NCBI RefSeq assembly: GCF_014642875.1
Contig: NZ_BMJC01000002.1
Coordinates: 1,178,001 to 1,242,000, forward strand
Source of the DNA: Puia dinghuensis
GTDB taxonomy: Bacteria; Bacteroidota; Bacteroidia; Chitinophagales; Chitinophagaceae
DNA: 64,000 bases
Reading direction: 5' to 3'
This document shows positions 1 to 8,630 of this stretch, piece after piece; within the stretch, counting starts at the first letter, position 1, and each line of letters starts with the position of its first letter. The position numbers and the translations under genes were made by a program. The notes under the pieces were generated by a model, which worked only from the letters and a program-made list of their open reading frames with translations, was not told where the DNA came from and searched no databases.

Positions 1-1
1 G

Positions 2-1042
2 AATAACGTCTGCAAGGGCACGCCCATCACCTTCACGGCCACGGGGGCAAACGCGGGCACGACCACGGCCTATCAATGGCTGGTCAACGGGGTGGATAGC
101 GGAAGCAATCAAAGGACCTTCCTGTCGTCTGGCCTGCATAACAATGACAAGGTACAATGTATGCTAACCAGCCCGGCTACCTGCCGGCAACAAAGCACAG
201 CGAACAGCAACGTTGTGGTCATGACCATCAATGACGTCGTCGTCCCGACCGTGACCGTTGCCGCGTCCGACACCATCATCTGTCGCGGCCAGACCGTTAT
301 CTTCACGGCAAATCCCACGGGAGAAGGCCTGTCCCCGGCTTATCAGTGGAATAAAAATAATCTCGCAACGGGAAACGGCACCTCCACCTATGCTGCCACT
401 GGTCTTGCCAATGGCGACGCAATCACGGTCACGCTCACCAGCAGCGATGGTTGTGCCAGTCCGCAGAAGGTCACGAGTAAACTCCTTTCCATAACCGTTA
501 ACCCCATTCCTACCATCACCATCACCAGCGACACCACGGTTGCACCCGGCGCCTCAGTGACGCTGACATCCGCGGTCTCGAACGGCGGGTCGAATCCTGG
601 TTATCAGTGGCAGGATAGTACCAGGCTACACTCCTGGCAGAATATTCCCGGGAATCTGGGAAATTCGATCACCTACTCGCCTGTGGATAGCGGTGATGCT
701 GTCAAATGTGAAGTCACCACGGGTGCCGGATGTTCGGGTACCAGCAACACCCTATCTTACCGCATAAAAAGCTCTCCGGCCGGCACATCGACGTCCGGCG
801 ACTACAGGCAATATCCCAATCCTGTCAGGACAACCCTTTATATCGATAACCTGGATGCCGCAGACCCCATAACCGCTGTCAGCATTCTTAGCAATACCGG
901 CAACATGATGCTCACAGTGAACATCCCGGGCAATCAAACAAAGATCGCCATTGCTGTCGCCGGCATCAATCCGGGAGAATATGTGGTTCGGGTGGACCGG
1001 AGATCCGGCAAAGCGGAATATTTCCTGATTTTGAAGCTTTGA
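2..1042 (+). CDS. Partial cell-surface protein with Ig-like repeats and T9SS type A sorting domain
   Basis: The frame is open from the left edge, so the N-terminus lies outside the window. The visible 346 residues hold repeated Ig/PKD-like units of about 80-100 residues, each with a YQW motif and paired cysteines (for example YQWNKNN and YQWQDS). They end in a roughly 75-residue C-terminal domain that begins YPNP and carries a GEYVVRV strand. That tail is the type A sorting signal cleaved by the type IX secretion system, so the protein is probably exported and attached to the surface. Substrate and partners cannot be inferred. It is unlikely to be anything other than a secreted adhesin-like or gliding-associated protein. 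Confidence 0.85.
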   Translation, partial: NNVCKGTPITFTATGANAGTTTAYQWLVNGVDSGSNQRTFLSSGLHNNDKVQCMLTSPATCRQQSTANSNVVVMTINDVVVPTVTVAASDTIICRGQTVIFTANPTGEGLSPAYQWNKNNLATGNGTSTYAATGLANGDAITVTLTSSDGCASPQKVTSKLLSITVNPIPTITITSDTTVAPGASVTLTSAVSNGGSNPGYQWQDSTRLHSWQNIPGNLGNSITYSPVDSGDAVKCEVTTGAGCSGTSNTLSYRIKSSPAGTSTSGDYRQYPNPVRTTLYIDNLDAADPITAVSILSNTGNMMLTVNIPGNQTKIAIAVAGINPGEYVVRVDRRSGKAEYFLILKL

Positions 1043-1103
1043 TTTTCGACCGCTATCAACGAAAAAAGCCCCTGCCGGAGGCAGAGGCCATCTTCTTTGT
1101 CAT

Positions 1104-1476
1104 TGGTGGAGGTGAGGGGACTCGAACCCCTGTCCAAACATAATCGCCAAAAGCTTTCTACATGTTTATTCCGGCATTGATTGTCGGGAGGCGGCCGGGG
1201 CCGGACAAACCAACCTCCTCCTTAGCTGAATGGGCTTAAGCAACAGGCACAGCCTTCTGTTGCAGCATCCCGTGTTTGTGTTGAGTCGGCGGTGCAGCGT
1301 GGTAACGGGCGAACCGGCCAGCACGGCCCAAATGACTATCTAATCACTGATTAGGCAGCCATGGCATACTGAGTATTGCCATTTGAAGTTTGAATATTCA
1401 GATTAACGTGCTAATTATCCAACGCACGACATGCTTACACCTTCAAAGATCTATGCTGTCAAAACCAGGCACCCCC
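1104..1476 (-). ncRNA. ssrA: tmRNA (transfer-messenger RNA)
   Basis: On the minus strand the 5' end GGGGGTG pairs with the 3' CACCTCC to make a 7-bp acceptor stem with one G-U pair, followed by an encoded ACCA. The T-arm reads GGTTCGAGTCC. The mRNA-like part (1351-1380) encodes GNTQYAMAA followed by TAA, a typical Bacteroidota-like degradation tag. Length is 373 nt. The RNA rescues stalled ribosomes by adding the tag to unfinished proteins. Its 3' end is a frequent integration site, but no duplicated end is visible here. Confidence 0.95.
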
Positions 1477-1517
1477 AATTTTGGTCAGCGCCGGCCGGGG
1501 AAATGGCGGCGGAACAG

Positions 1518-1525
1518 CAAATATA
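1518..1525 (-). promoter_or_regulatory. Probable ssrA promoter, -7 element
   Basis: The minus strand reads TATATTTG, a perfect match to the Bacteroidota TAnnTTTG element, 42 nt upstream of the mature tmRNA 5' end. That leaves a leader of about 35 nt to be removed by RNase P. No good -33 TTG is visible. Confidence 0.5.
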
Positions 1526-1561
1526 CGAAAAAGTTGGAACCCGGCCATGGGCAAGTCACGG

Positions 1562-1682
1562 GCGCGGTTGGGCGAGGCGCGGTTGGGCGACGGGCGCAAA
1601 GGATGTTCCGCGGCGCCTGGCGCCGGACGGGGAAGCCGGTACATTGGCGGTGAGACCGGCTTATTGGCAGCGAGCCGGCCTA
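1562..1682. repeat. Short tandem repeats between ssrA and rseP
   Basis: Two families of short tandem repeats fill this GC-rich spacer. One is two adjacent 15-bp copies of GCGCGGTTGGGCGA plus one base (about 1562-1591). The other is two and a half imperfect 20-bp copies of the pattern CCGGnnnATTGGCnGnGA (1634-1682), the last running into the rseP stop codon. No gene is seen between 1477 and 1679. Confidence 0.5.
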
Positions 1683-3062
1683 TTTGAACTTGAAAGCGTG
1701 GAAGATGTCCAGGCCGAGGGCGTAGGCCATCAGGCTGAACAGCAGTACCATTCCCACCATCTGGGCGTATTCGATGAATTTGTCGCTGGGCTTGCGGCCA
1801 GAGATCATCTCTACAAGAGTGAAAAGGGCATGACCGCCATCCAACGCCGGAATGGGGAGGACATTCATAAAGGCCAGCAGGATGCTGAAGATGCCCGTCA
1901 GCGTCCAGAAGCTCTGCCAGTCCCATGTGGAAGGGAAAATGCTGGCGATGCTGATGACGCTGCCGAGAGAGTCCTGCGCCTTTACTTCCTTGGAAGTGAA
2001 AAGCAATTTCAGGTTGCGGATATAGTTACTCAGCGTCTCCATAGCCTTATTGACGCCCGCGGGAATGGCCTGCCAAAACGTATAGGTCACATGCACGCTG
2101 CCCAGGATATCCTCCATAGGCTTATAGTGCAGCCCAAGCGCCCCCTTTTCCTTTTCGTTACGTTGTATCTGCACCTGCACGGTATCGTGACCATTGCGGA
2201 GATAGGTGAGCGAGACCACCTTCTCGTCCTTTATATAATCAAACGTAGTGTCCTTGATGAGATCGGATAAGTATTGGATAGGATGGCCGTCGATGCCGAT
2301 GAGCGTGTCCCCCTTGCGGACATCTCCCTTTAGTATTTTGGACCAGGGCATCACGGAATCGACGACATCGGGATAACGGACGAGCGCCAGCCCCAGCAGC
2401 CGATTCTTATTCAGCTGACCGATGACGCCGGGGGGAACGGTGAGCTCCACTGGTTTCCCGTCGCGCAGGACGGTGATAGTCTTCGCCTCGTTCATGATGA
2501 TCTCGGACCCCGCCGACCCATGCCTTTCGATGGGTTTGCCGGCTACGGCGATGATATTGTCGCCATCCTTCATCCCTATTTTACGGCCCAGGCTATCCGC
2601 ATATAACCCATACTTGAGATTGGAGACCGGTACATACCTATCGCCCCATATCCACATGATCATGATAAAAATGGCAAAAGCCAGCAATACGTTGACCGTA
2701 ACCCCACCCAACATGATGATCAGCCGCTGCCAGGCCGGCTTGCTGCGGAACTCCCAGGGCTGGGGCGCCTGCTGCATTTGCTCTTTGTCCATGCTCTCGT
2801 CGATCATCCCCGAGATCTTTACATAGCCACCGAAGGGGATCCAGCCCAGTCCGTATTCCGTCTCGCCAATCTTCTTTTTGAAGAGGGAGAACCAGGGGTT
2901 GAAAAATAAATAGAACTTCTCCACCCGGCATTTGAACCAGCGCGCCGGCAGGAAGTGGCCCAGCTCATGGAGCACCACCAGGATAGAGAAGGATAGGATA
3001 AACTGGAGGACTTTGGTTCCGATGGAGGCCCACTCGATTGCTAGTAATACCATATTATACAT
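1680..3062 (-). CDS. rseP: RIP metalloprotease RseP (site-2 protease)
   Basis: This intramembrane zinc metalloprotease cuts anti-sigma factors or other membrane substrates in envelope-stress signalling. The protein has 460 residues. The zinc motif HELGH is at residues 32-36 in the first membrane segment. Two PDZ domains lie in the periplasmic middle. The second active-site motif is LDGGH at 407-411, in a late membrane helix preceded by NVLPIPA. Size and order match the family. It lies 22 bp downstream of dxr on the same strand, an arrangement seen in many bacteria. An 8-bp hairpin fills the gap just before the ATG. Confidence 0.95.
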   Translation of the reverse strand: MYNMVLLAIEWASIGTKVLQFILSFSILVVLHELGHFLPARWFKCRVEKFYLFFNPWFSLFKKKIGETEYGLGWIPFGGYVKISGMIDESMDKEQMQQAPQPWEFRSKPAWQRLIIMLGGVTVNVLLAFAIFIMIMWIWGDRYVPVSNLKYGLYADSLGRKIGMKDGDNIIAVAGKPIERHGSAGSEIIMNEAKTITVLRDGKPVELTVPPGVIGQLNKNRLLGLALVRYPDVVDSVMPWSKILKGDVRKGDTLIGIDGHPIQYLSDLIKDTTFDYIKDEKVVSLTYLRNGHDTVQVQIQRNEKEKGALGLHYKPMEDILGSVHVTYTFWQAIPAGVNKAMETLSNYIRNLKLLFTSKEVKAQDSLGSVISIASIFPSTWDWQSFWTLTGIFSILLAFMNVLPIPALDGGHALFTLVEMISGRKPSDKFIEYAQMVGMVLLFSLMAYALGLDIFHAFKFK

Positions 3063-3065
3063 TTT

Positions 3066-3084
3066 GACCGGGCTGCGCCCGGTC
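3066..3084. other. Perfect hairpin between dxr stop and rseP start
   Basis: GACCGGGC-TGC-GCCCGGTC forms an 8-bp stem with a 3-nt loop. It occupies nearly the whole gap between the dxr stop codon and the rseP ATG, with no U-tract. It may affect RNA processing or rseP initiation rather than terminate transcription. Confidence 0.55.
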
Positions 3085-4254
3085 CTATAACTTTATTAAA
3101 GATGCGGCAAAATTACGAGCCTCCCCATCGCTGTCAAAATATTCTTCCAGCGTGGGATTCGGGATGAACGGCAGCTCCTGCATGGTTCGTTCGACCAGGT
3201 CGGTCATATCGAGAAAGCCGATGCGGTTGCGCAGGAAGGCAAACACTGCGATCTCGTTTGCCGCATTGAGCACACAGGGGAGGTTGCCTCCTTTATTGAG
3301 CGCTTCGGTGGCAAGGACCAGGTTACGGAAGGTTTTAGTATCCGGTTCTTCAAATGTCAGCGTGTTGGGCTTCCGGAAATCATAACGGGGGAAATTGCTG
3401 GGGATACGCCGCGGAAAAGCAAGGGCGTACTGGATGGGCAGCTTCATATCCGGAAGGCCCATCTGCGATTTGATGCTGCCATCCTCGAACATGATCATGC
3501 TATGTATAATGCTCTGAGGATGAATTACTACCTGTACCTGATCGGGCAGCAAGCCAAAGAGCCAGCGGGCTTCGATCATCTCCAGTCCCTTATTCATCAA
3601 CGTGGCAGAATCGATGGTGATCTTGGCCCCCATACTCCAGTTCGGATGCTGTAAGGCATGGTCGCGTTTGACATTGACGAGGAAATTGGGCTTTTTGCCG
3701 AGGAAGGGGCCGCCGGAGGCCGTGAGAATGATCTTCTCGATGCGGTTGCGGGTCTCGCCGACAAGACATTGAAAGATGGCGGAATGTTCCGAATCCACCG
3801 GGATGATCGGGGCCTTATGCTCCATGGCCTTTTTCATGACGATGTCCCCGGCAACGACCAGGGTCTCCTTGTTGGCAAGCGCTATCGCCTTACCATTACG
3901 GATTGCGCACAAGGTGGGGCGAAGACCGGCAAAACCGACGATGGCGGCCAGCATCATATCATATATATCCATCGCAGCCACTTCCTCCAATGCTTTCTCA
4001 CCGGCAAAAACCTTAATGGGATGACCCGCCAGGGCGGCCTTCACGTGGGAATATTTCTTATCATCGCCTATGACGACAACATTGGGGTTGAAGTGAAGGG
4101 CCTGTTTGATCAGGAGATCGTCATTACTATGCGCCGTCAGCACCTCTACGCTAAAAATGTTCGGATTGGCGTCGATGACTTCCAACGCCTGTTTGCCGAC
4201 GGAACCGGTAGAGCCGAAAATAGCAATGCGTTTCTTTACACTGGCATTTGACAT
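3085..4254 (-). CDS. dxr: 1-deoxy-D-xylulose 5-phosphate reductoisomerase
   Basis: This enzyme converts DXP to MEP with NADPH, the second step of the MEP isoprenoid pathway, in the cytosol. The 389-residue length is standard. The NADPH-binding loop GSTGSVG is at residues 14-20. The metal and substrate motif DSEHSAIFQCL and the catalytic-loop SGGPF follow in the expected order, and the C-terminal domain is complete. It is preceded by the GH3-family gene and followed by rseP on the same strand. Its presence shows that this organism uses the MEP route. Confidence 0.97.
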   Translation of the reverse strand: MSNASVKKRIAIFGSTGSVGKQALEVIDANPNIFSVEVLTAHSNDDLLIKQALHFNPNVVVIGDDKKYSHVKAALAGHPIKVFAGEKALEEVAAMDIYDMMLAAIVGFAGLRPTLCAIRNGKAIALANKETLVVAGDIVMKKAMEHKAPIIPVDSEHSAIFQCLVGETRNRIEKIILTASGGPFLGKKPNFLVNVKRDHALQHPNWSMGAKITIDSATLMNKGLEMIEARWLFGLLPDQVQVVIHPQSIIHSMIMFEDGSIKSQMGLPDMKLPIQYALAFPRRIPSNFPRYDFRKPNTLTFEEPDTKTFRNLVLATEALNKGGNLPCVLNAANEIAVFAFLRNRIGFLDMTDLVERTMQELPFIPNPTLEEYFDSDGEARNFAASLIKL

Positions 4255-4271
4255 ACGCTTATAATTCTTTG

Positions 4272-5771
4272 TTACTCGGTGTACTTTTCCAGTTCGACAG
4301 CCAGATTCCGATCGTTGCTCAACCGGGGAACCTTGTTCTGCCCGCCTAATTTCCCTACCGATTTCATATAATCGATGAAGCCATGCTTTTTTATGGCGCG
4401 GATCTTTAAGGGCTGCAGGATGTGTCCCGTGATGAGGTCGTCGTAATAGATATTCTTTTCGCGGAGGTTGTGGTCGACTTTATCGGCAAAGGCAGCCAGA
4501 TCACCCGGCTTATTCCCAAACTCAACAAACCATTCGTGGTAAGACTTGCCTTTCTCCTGCTGGATCATTGGGGCGACGGTGAATTCGGTGATATGCAGAC
4601 CGGCTTCTTCCGCCGCCTTCATCAGGCTGTATTCCACTTCTTCGCCAATGACATGCTCCCCAAAGGCGGAGATGAAGTGCTTGGTCCGCCCCGTCACGAC
4701 AAGACGGTAAGGGTTCACCGACGTGAAGCGTACCATATCGCCGATGCTATAGGCCCAGAGTCCGGCATTGTTGCTGACGACGAGAGCGTAATGCTCACCG
4801 GTGGTAACGTCCTTCAGCGAGAGGCGCCGCGGGTTTTCCTTCCCCAGTTCGGACGCTGGAATGAACTCAAAGAAGATGCCACTATTGGTGTTGAGAAGGA
4901 GCCCTTCCTCTTCGCGGGAGTCCTGGAAGGCGAAAAAACCTTCGGAGGCCGGGAAAGTCTCGATGGTATCCACCTTTTTCCCGATGGTGTCGAAGAGCCG
5001 ATTCTTGTACGGTTCGAAGTTGACGCCGCCATGCACCAGGACGGAGAAATTGGGGAAGATGTCCTTTATGGGCATGCCTTTCAGTTCGGTGAGGCGATCG
5101 AAATACATTTGTACCCAAGGTGGAATGCCACTGATAAGCCGCATATCCTGCAGGAGGGTCTCTTCGACGATCTTATCCAGTTTGGTCTCCCAATCCTCGA
5201 TGCAATTGGTCTCGTAGGAAGGCAATTGGTTGGTGCGGAGATAACCGGGCACATGGTGGTTGACGATGCCGCTTAGCCGGCCGGTGGGGATGCCCCCTAC
5301 CCTCTCCAGCTCGGGCGAACCCGAGAGAAAGATCATCTTCCCGTCGGCGAAGTCCGTGTTGCCGGTGGACGCCATATAGCAAAGCAGTGCATTGCGTGCC
5401 GTGTTGATATGGTTGGAAATAGATTCTTTCGAGATGGGAATGTATTTGATGCCGCTGGTGGTGCCGGAAGTCTTTGCGAAGTAGATGGGTTGCCCCTTCC
5501 AGAGAACATTATGTCTTCCTTCCTTGATCAGTTGAATATAGCCTGAGAATTGTTCGTAGTCCCTCACCGGAACCGCCTGTACAAACTCTTCATAGGTCTT
5601 CACTTCTCCCAGCCGGTGTTCGGTACCAAAAACCGTCTTGCTCCCTACCCGCAACAGCTCCTTAAAAATAGCTTCCTGATCTGCGGTTGCCGTCGTCATC
5701 CCCTTCTGTATGGCCTTATATATATATGATGCAAAGGGCCTGGCAAGGAATGATTTGATCTTCATATTCAT
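4272..5771 (-). CDS. GH3 auxin-responsive promoter family protein
   Basis: This 499-residue member of the ANL adenylating superfamily is related to plant GH3 acyl-acid amido synthetases. The nucleotide-binding motif KTSGTTSG lies near residue 105. A C-terminal swinging domain with the FISAFGEHVIGEEVE segment is present, so it should adenylate a carboxylate. The bacterial substrate is unknown. A promoter lies directly upstream with a predicted start site at the first ATG. Translation may therefore be leaderless, or may begin at the third codon (also ATG, 5765). It is probably the first gene of the GH3-dxr-rseP unit. Confidence 0.9.
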   Translation of the reverse strand: MNMKIKSFLARPFASYIYKAIQKGMTTATADQEAIFKELLRVGSKTVFGTEHRLGEVKTYEEFVQAVPVRDYEQFSGYIQLIKEGRHNVLWKGQPIYFAKTSGTTSGIKYIPISKESISNHINTARNALLCYMASTGNTDFADGKMIFLSGSPELERVGGIPTGRLSGIVNHHVPGYLRTNQLPSYETNCIEDWETKLDKIVEETLLQDMRLISGIPPWVQMYFDRLTELKGMPIKDIFPNFSVLVHGGVNFEPYKNRLFDTIGKKVDTIETFPASEGFFAFQDSREEEGLLLNTNSGIFFEFIPASELGKENPRRLSLKDVTTGEHYALVVSNNAGLWAYSIGDMVRFTSVNPYRLVVTGRTKHFISAFGEHVIGEEVEYSLMKAAEEAGLHITEFTVAPMIQQEKGKSYHEWFVEFGNKPGDLAAFADKVDHNLREKNIYYDDLITGHILQPLKIRAIKKHGFIDYMKSVGKLGGQNKVPRLSNDRNLAVELEKYTE

Positions 5772-5776
5772 GGGGG

Positions 5777-5806
5777 CAAACGTAAGATAAAATGAGCAAT
5801 GGACAA
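5777..5806 (-). promoter_or_regulatory. Promoter of the GH3-dxr-rseP unit
   Basis: On the minus strand TTG (5806-5804), 19 nt, then TACGTTTG (5784-5777) match both elements of the Bacteroidota housekeeping promoter. The predicted transcription start falls on or near the GH3 start codon. Confidence 0.6.
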
Positions 5807-5934
5807 TGGGTAGCCGCGGGTGTGGTGCGACGCCCTAAGGCGTTGGTTTTGAGGGGCTGGGCTGCAGAGGTGGAGAAATTGGGTTATTTTTGGGTTTCGG
5901 TGTGGTTTTTCTTTCTCTTTTCGTGAAATCCCCT

Positions 5935-5942
5935 TACCTTTG
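5935..5942 (+). promoter_or_regulatory. Probable rplU promoter, -7 element
   Basis: TACCTTTG is a perfect TAnnTTTG element ending 20 nt before the rplU ATG. The upstream T-rich stretch lacks an obvious TTG at the ideal distance. No other feature is seen in 5807-5934. Confidence 0.55.
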
Positions 5943-5962
5943 CAGCCCTAATATTATTTATC

Positions 5963-6262
5963 ATGTTAGCAGTTGTGAAAATAGCCGGGCAGCAGTTCAA
6001 GGTCCAGAAGGACCAGACTTTGTATGTTCCCCGTATCGCGGGCAACGCCGGTGACAAAGTCGAGTTCGGTGAAGTCCTTCTTAGCGACGGCGACAAGCTT
6101 GCCGTTGGCAAGGATGTGAAGGCTGTCATCAAGGCCGAGATCATCGATCACGTTCAAGGTGACAAAGTCATCGCCTTCAAAATGAAAAGAAGGAAAGGTT
6201 TTCGTAAGAAGCATGGTCATCGTACCCACTATACGAAGATCCGTATCAACGGTATCGAATAA
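5963..6262 (+). CDS. rplU: 50S ribosomal protein L21
   Basis: The 99-residue protein begins MLAVVKIAGQQFKVQKDQ and ends in the basic KMKRRKGFRKKHGHR segment typical of bL21, which binds 23S rRNA in the large subunit. The length is normal. It is followed 75 bp later by rpmA, the usual L21-L27 pair. A short inverted repeat, GAGCCG/CGGCTC, lies in the spacer. Confidence 0.98.
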   Translation: MLAVVKIAGQQFKVQKDQTLYVPRIAGNAGDKVEFGEVLLSDGDKLAVGKDVKAVIKAEIIDHVQGDKVIAFKMKRRKGFRKKHGHRTHYTKIRINGIE

Positions 6263-6337
6263 ACTTGGAGCCGAATCCGACGACATTAGGCGGCGGCTCT
6301 GGGCATAATTAAAGTTAAAAGATTCAAACTTTAGAAT

Positions 6338-6604
6338 ATGGCTCACAAAAAAGGTGAAGGTAGTGTAAAGAACGGCCGCGACTCGCAAAGCAAGCGTTTG
6401 GGGGTTAAGATCTTTGGTGGTCAGCCCGCCATTGCCGGCAACATCATCCTTCGTCAGCGCGGAACACAGTATCATCCGGGCAAGAATGTAGGTGTTGGCA
6501 AAGACTATACGCTGTTTGCATTATCTGATGGTCTGGTTGAATTCAGAAAAGGAAAAGGCGATAAGACCTTCGTTAGTGTCAACGCAGTTGAAGCAGGTGC
6601 TTAG
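6338..6604 (+). CDS. rpmA: 50S ribosomal protein L27
   Basis: The 88-residue bL27 begins [16 protein letters not shown] and contains the conserved [10 protein letters not shown] core. The N-terminal tail reaches the peptidyl-transferase centre in known structures. It lacks the cleavable extension seen in Firmicutes. It pairs with rplU upstream. AT-rich sequence with a 6-bp stem (6639-6654) and a T-rich run follows and could terminate the pair. Confidence 0.98.
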   Translation: MAHKKGEGSVKNGRDSQSKRLGVKIFGGQPAIAGNIILRQRGTQYHPGKNVGVGKDYTLFALSDGLVEFRKGKGDKTFVSVNAVEAGA

Positions 6605-6706
6605 AAAATTTTTTGGATTTTTCAAAAATTTTTTTTGGAACTTCCAAAGAAGTTTCTATTTTTATGAGTGTAAATTGTTTTACTAACCAATTTAAATTCA
6701 AAAAAA

Positions 6707-6805
6707 ATGGCAACTGCAAAAAAAGCCGCTAAGAAAAAAGCCGCTCCTAAAAAGAAAGCTGCTCCCAAGAAGAAAGCCGCTAAGAAAGCTGCAAAGAAGA
6801 AATAG
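6707..6805 (+). CDS. Lysine/alanine-rich histone H1-like mini-protein (32 residues)
   Basis: The ORF has 33 codons including TAG. After MAT, the product is almost entirely Lys and Ala with two prolines, arranged as AAKKK/AAPKKK repeats. This is the C-terminal tail composition of Hc1/histone H1-like nucleoid proteins, here without any globular domain. The codons vary (GCC, GCT, GCA; AAA, AAG), so this is not simple DNA slippage, and a strong terminator follows 25 bp after the stop. It probably binds DNA or RNA electrostatically. Full-length Bacteroidota histone H1-like proteins are longer, so this could be a minimal paralogue or a trimmed gene. Confidence 0.7.
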   Translation: MATAKKAAKKKAAPKKKAAPKKKAAKKAAKKK

Positions 6806-6830
6806 TTCTTCCTTAGTGCAGAAAATAATA

Positions 6831-6863
6831 AAGTCCCGAAGAGATTCGGGACTTTTCTTTTTT
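6831..6863 (+). terminator. Rho-independent terminator after the histone-like mini-gene
   Basis: AAGTCCCGAA-GAGA-TTCGGGACTT is a perfect 10-bp stem with a 4-nt loop, followed by TTCTTTTTT. Confidence 0.9.
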
Positions 6864-6946
6864 GGGGCGGGGAAGCGTGAAATGCAGGACAGGCAAGGGT
6901 TTGCGCGGGAGGACCGGGTTTGCGGGGGAAGACGTACCTTCGGCTT

Positions 6947-8542
6947 ATGACTATCGACAACGACTATATCGCCGAACAATTCAGCCTGCTGTCCAAACTG
7001 ATGGACATCCATGGCGAGAATTCTTTTAAGAGCCGGTCGTATTCCTCGGCTGCCTTTACGCTCGAAAAGCTGCCACCGCTGGAAGGGCTGCCACTGGAAA
7101 AGATAACCGCGATAAAAGGCATCGGTGACGCCATCGGCAAGAAGATCCTGGAGATCCAGCAGACCGGCGAGCTTCGGGTACTGAAAGAAATTGTCGCCAA
7201 GACCCCGACGGGCATCATCGAGATGTTGCAGATAAAGGGACTCGGCCCGAAAAAGATCGCCACCATCTGGAAAGACATGGAGGTCGAGTCCATCGGCGAG
7301 CTCCTGTACGCATGCCAGGAGAACCGGCTGTTGCTCTTCAAAGGATTTGGAGAGAAGACCCAGCAGAATGTCCGGGAGGCTATAGAGTTCAGACTTAAAC
7401 ATACCGGCAGTCATTTATATGCGGAGGTAGAGGCGCTGGCTTTAGCGCTGGATGCACAGCTGAAACAGGCTTTCCCTACCGAACGGTTCGAGCTTACCGG
7501 GGATTTCCGGCGGCAGCTGGAGGTGGTGAGCAAGCTGCAATGGGTGACGACGGCGGATGCAGCCGCGGCAAAGGCGTCAGTGAGTGCAGATGAGGGGGTA
7601 GCCATCGAGTTTATTCACACCGCACCGGAAGACTTTGTGCGCGTGCTGTTCGAGACGAGCTGCAGCGGGGAGTTCCTGGAAGATTTGAAGGTAGAGGGAA
7701 AGTTTGCGAGCGAAGAGGAATTGTTTGCCGCAGCAGGCAAGCCGTATGTCTCCCCGGTGGGCAGGGAACAAAAGGGGTGGGTGGAAAAAGGGAAGGTGAT
7801 TGTCCCCGGAGATATCCGGGCCGTGATCCACAGCCACAGCACCTGGAGCGACGGGTCGAACACACTGGAAGAAATGGCCGCGGCCTGTATTGAAAAAGGA
7901 TATGAATACCTCGTCATCAGCGACCACAGCAAGAGCGCTTTCTACGCCAACGGGCTGAAGGAAGACCGGATAAAAGAGCAACAGGCCCAGATAGAGGAGC
8001 TGAACCGGAAACTTGCTCCCTTTACGATATTTAAAAGCATCGAGTGCGATATCCTCAGCGACGGAAAGCTGGACTATACCGACGATGTTCTCGCCACCTT
8101 CGACCTCGTCATCGCCAGCGTACACTCCAACCTCAAGATGAGTCAGGAGAAGGCCATGAGCCGGCTGCTGAGAGCGATTGAAAATCCATACACGACTATT
8201 CTTGGCCATATGACGGGGCGGTTGCTGTTGAGCCGACCAGGGTATCCGGTCGATCACAAGGCCATCATCGACGCATGTGTGCAAAACAATGTGGTCATCG
8301 AATTGAACGCCCATCCGCGGCGGCTGGATATGGACTGGCGGTACATCGGTTATGCGCTGGAGCAGGGGGCGATGATCTCCATCGATCCGGACGCACACTC
8401 GGTGGGGGGGATCGACGTAATCCGGTATGGGGTGCTGGCAGCGCAGAAGGCCGGGGTGACGGCCGAGCAGAACCTGAGCAGCTTTGGGTTGGAAGAGTTT
8501 AAAGAGTGGTTGCTGGAGACGAGGGAGGCGAAGGGGATTTAG
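6947..8542 (+). CDS. PolX-like helix-hairpin-helix/PHP domain protein
   Basis: The start at ATG 6947 is preferred over an upstream TTG in frame, giving 531 residues. An N-terminal HhH/8-kDa-like region (about 10-130, with GIGDAIGKKI and IKGLGPKKIA hairpins) is followed by a palm-like region and a C-terminal PHP phosphoesterase domain. The PHP motifs are HSH at 295-297, ISDHSKS and DPDAHS. Bacterial PolX is a gap-filling repair polymerase and 3'-5' exonuclease. In the palm, the GDFRR segment (185-189) aligns with the GSxRR motif, but the DxD metal ligands expected shortly after are absent. The protein is therefore more likely a nuclease or phosphoesterase than a polymerase. Confidence 0.85.
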   Translation: MTIDNDYIAEQFSLLSKLMDIHGENSFKSRSYSSAAFTLEKLPPLEGLPLEKITAIKGIGDAIGKKILEIQQTGELRVLKEIVAKTPTGIIEMLQIKGLGPKKIATIWKDMEVESIGELLYACQENRLLLFKGFGEKTQQNVREAIEFRLKHTGSHLYAEVEALALALDAQLKQAFPTERFELTGDFRRQLEVVSKLQWVTTADAAAAKASVSADEGVAIEFIHTAPEDFVRVLFETSCSGEFLEDLKVEGKFASEEELFAAAGKPYVSPVGREQKGWVEKGKVIVPGDIRAVIHSHSTWSDGSNTLEEMAAACIEKGYEYLVISDHSKSAFYANGLKEDRIKEQQAQIEELNRKLAPFTIFKSIECDILSDGKLDYTDDVLATFDLVIASVHSNLKMSQEKAMSRLLRAIENPYTTILGHMTGRLLLSRPGYPVDHKAIIDACVQNNVVIELNAHPRRLDMDWRYIGYALEQGAMISIDPDAHSVGGIDVIRYGVLAAQKAGVTAEQNLSSFGLEEFKEWLLETREAKGI

Positions 8543-8556
8543 GTTTGCGGCGTGCG

Positions 8557-8627
8557 CCAGGGATCGGAGCGGCAGCCCGCAGCAAAGCGAGGACTAAAGC
8601 AGAGAGCCCGGCCCGAAGGGGGCGCCC
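8557..8627. repeat. GC-rich intergenic element, REP-like
   Basis: The gap between two convergent genes is filled by a structured GC-rich sequence containing AGCCCGCAGCAAAGCGAGGA and a second half with GAGAGCCCGG and GGGCGCCC. From memory, this pattern resembles dispersed intergenic repeats in Chitinophaga-like genomes. No second copy is seen in this window. Confidence 0.35.
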
Positions 8628-8630
8628 ACG

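Noticed and set aside
1431-2270. Long open frame antisense to rseP and overlapping tmRNA
   Set aside because: It is a GC-driven shadow: the opposite strand carries unmistakable rseP motifs and the frame's product has no recognisable domain.
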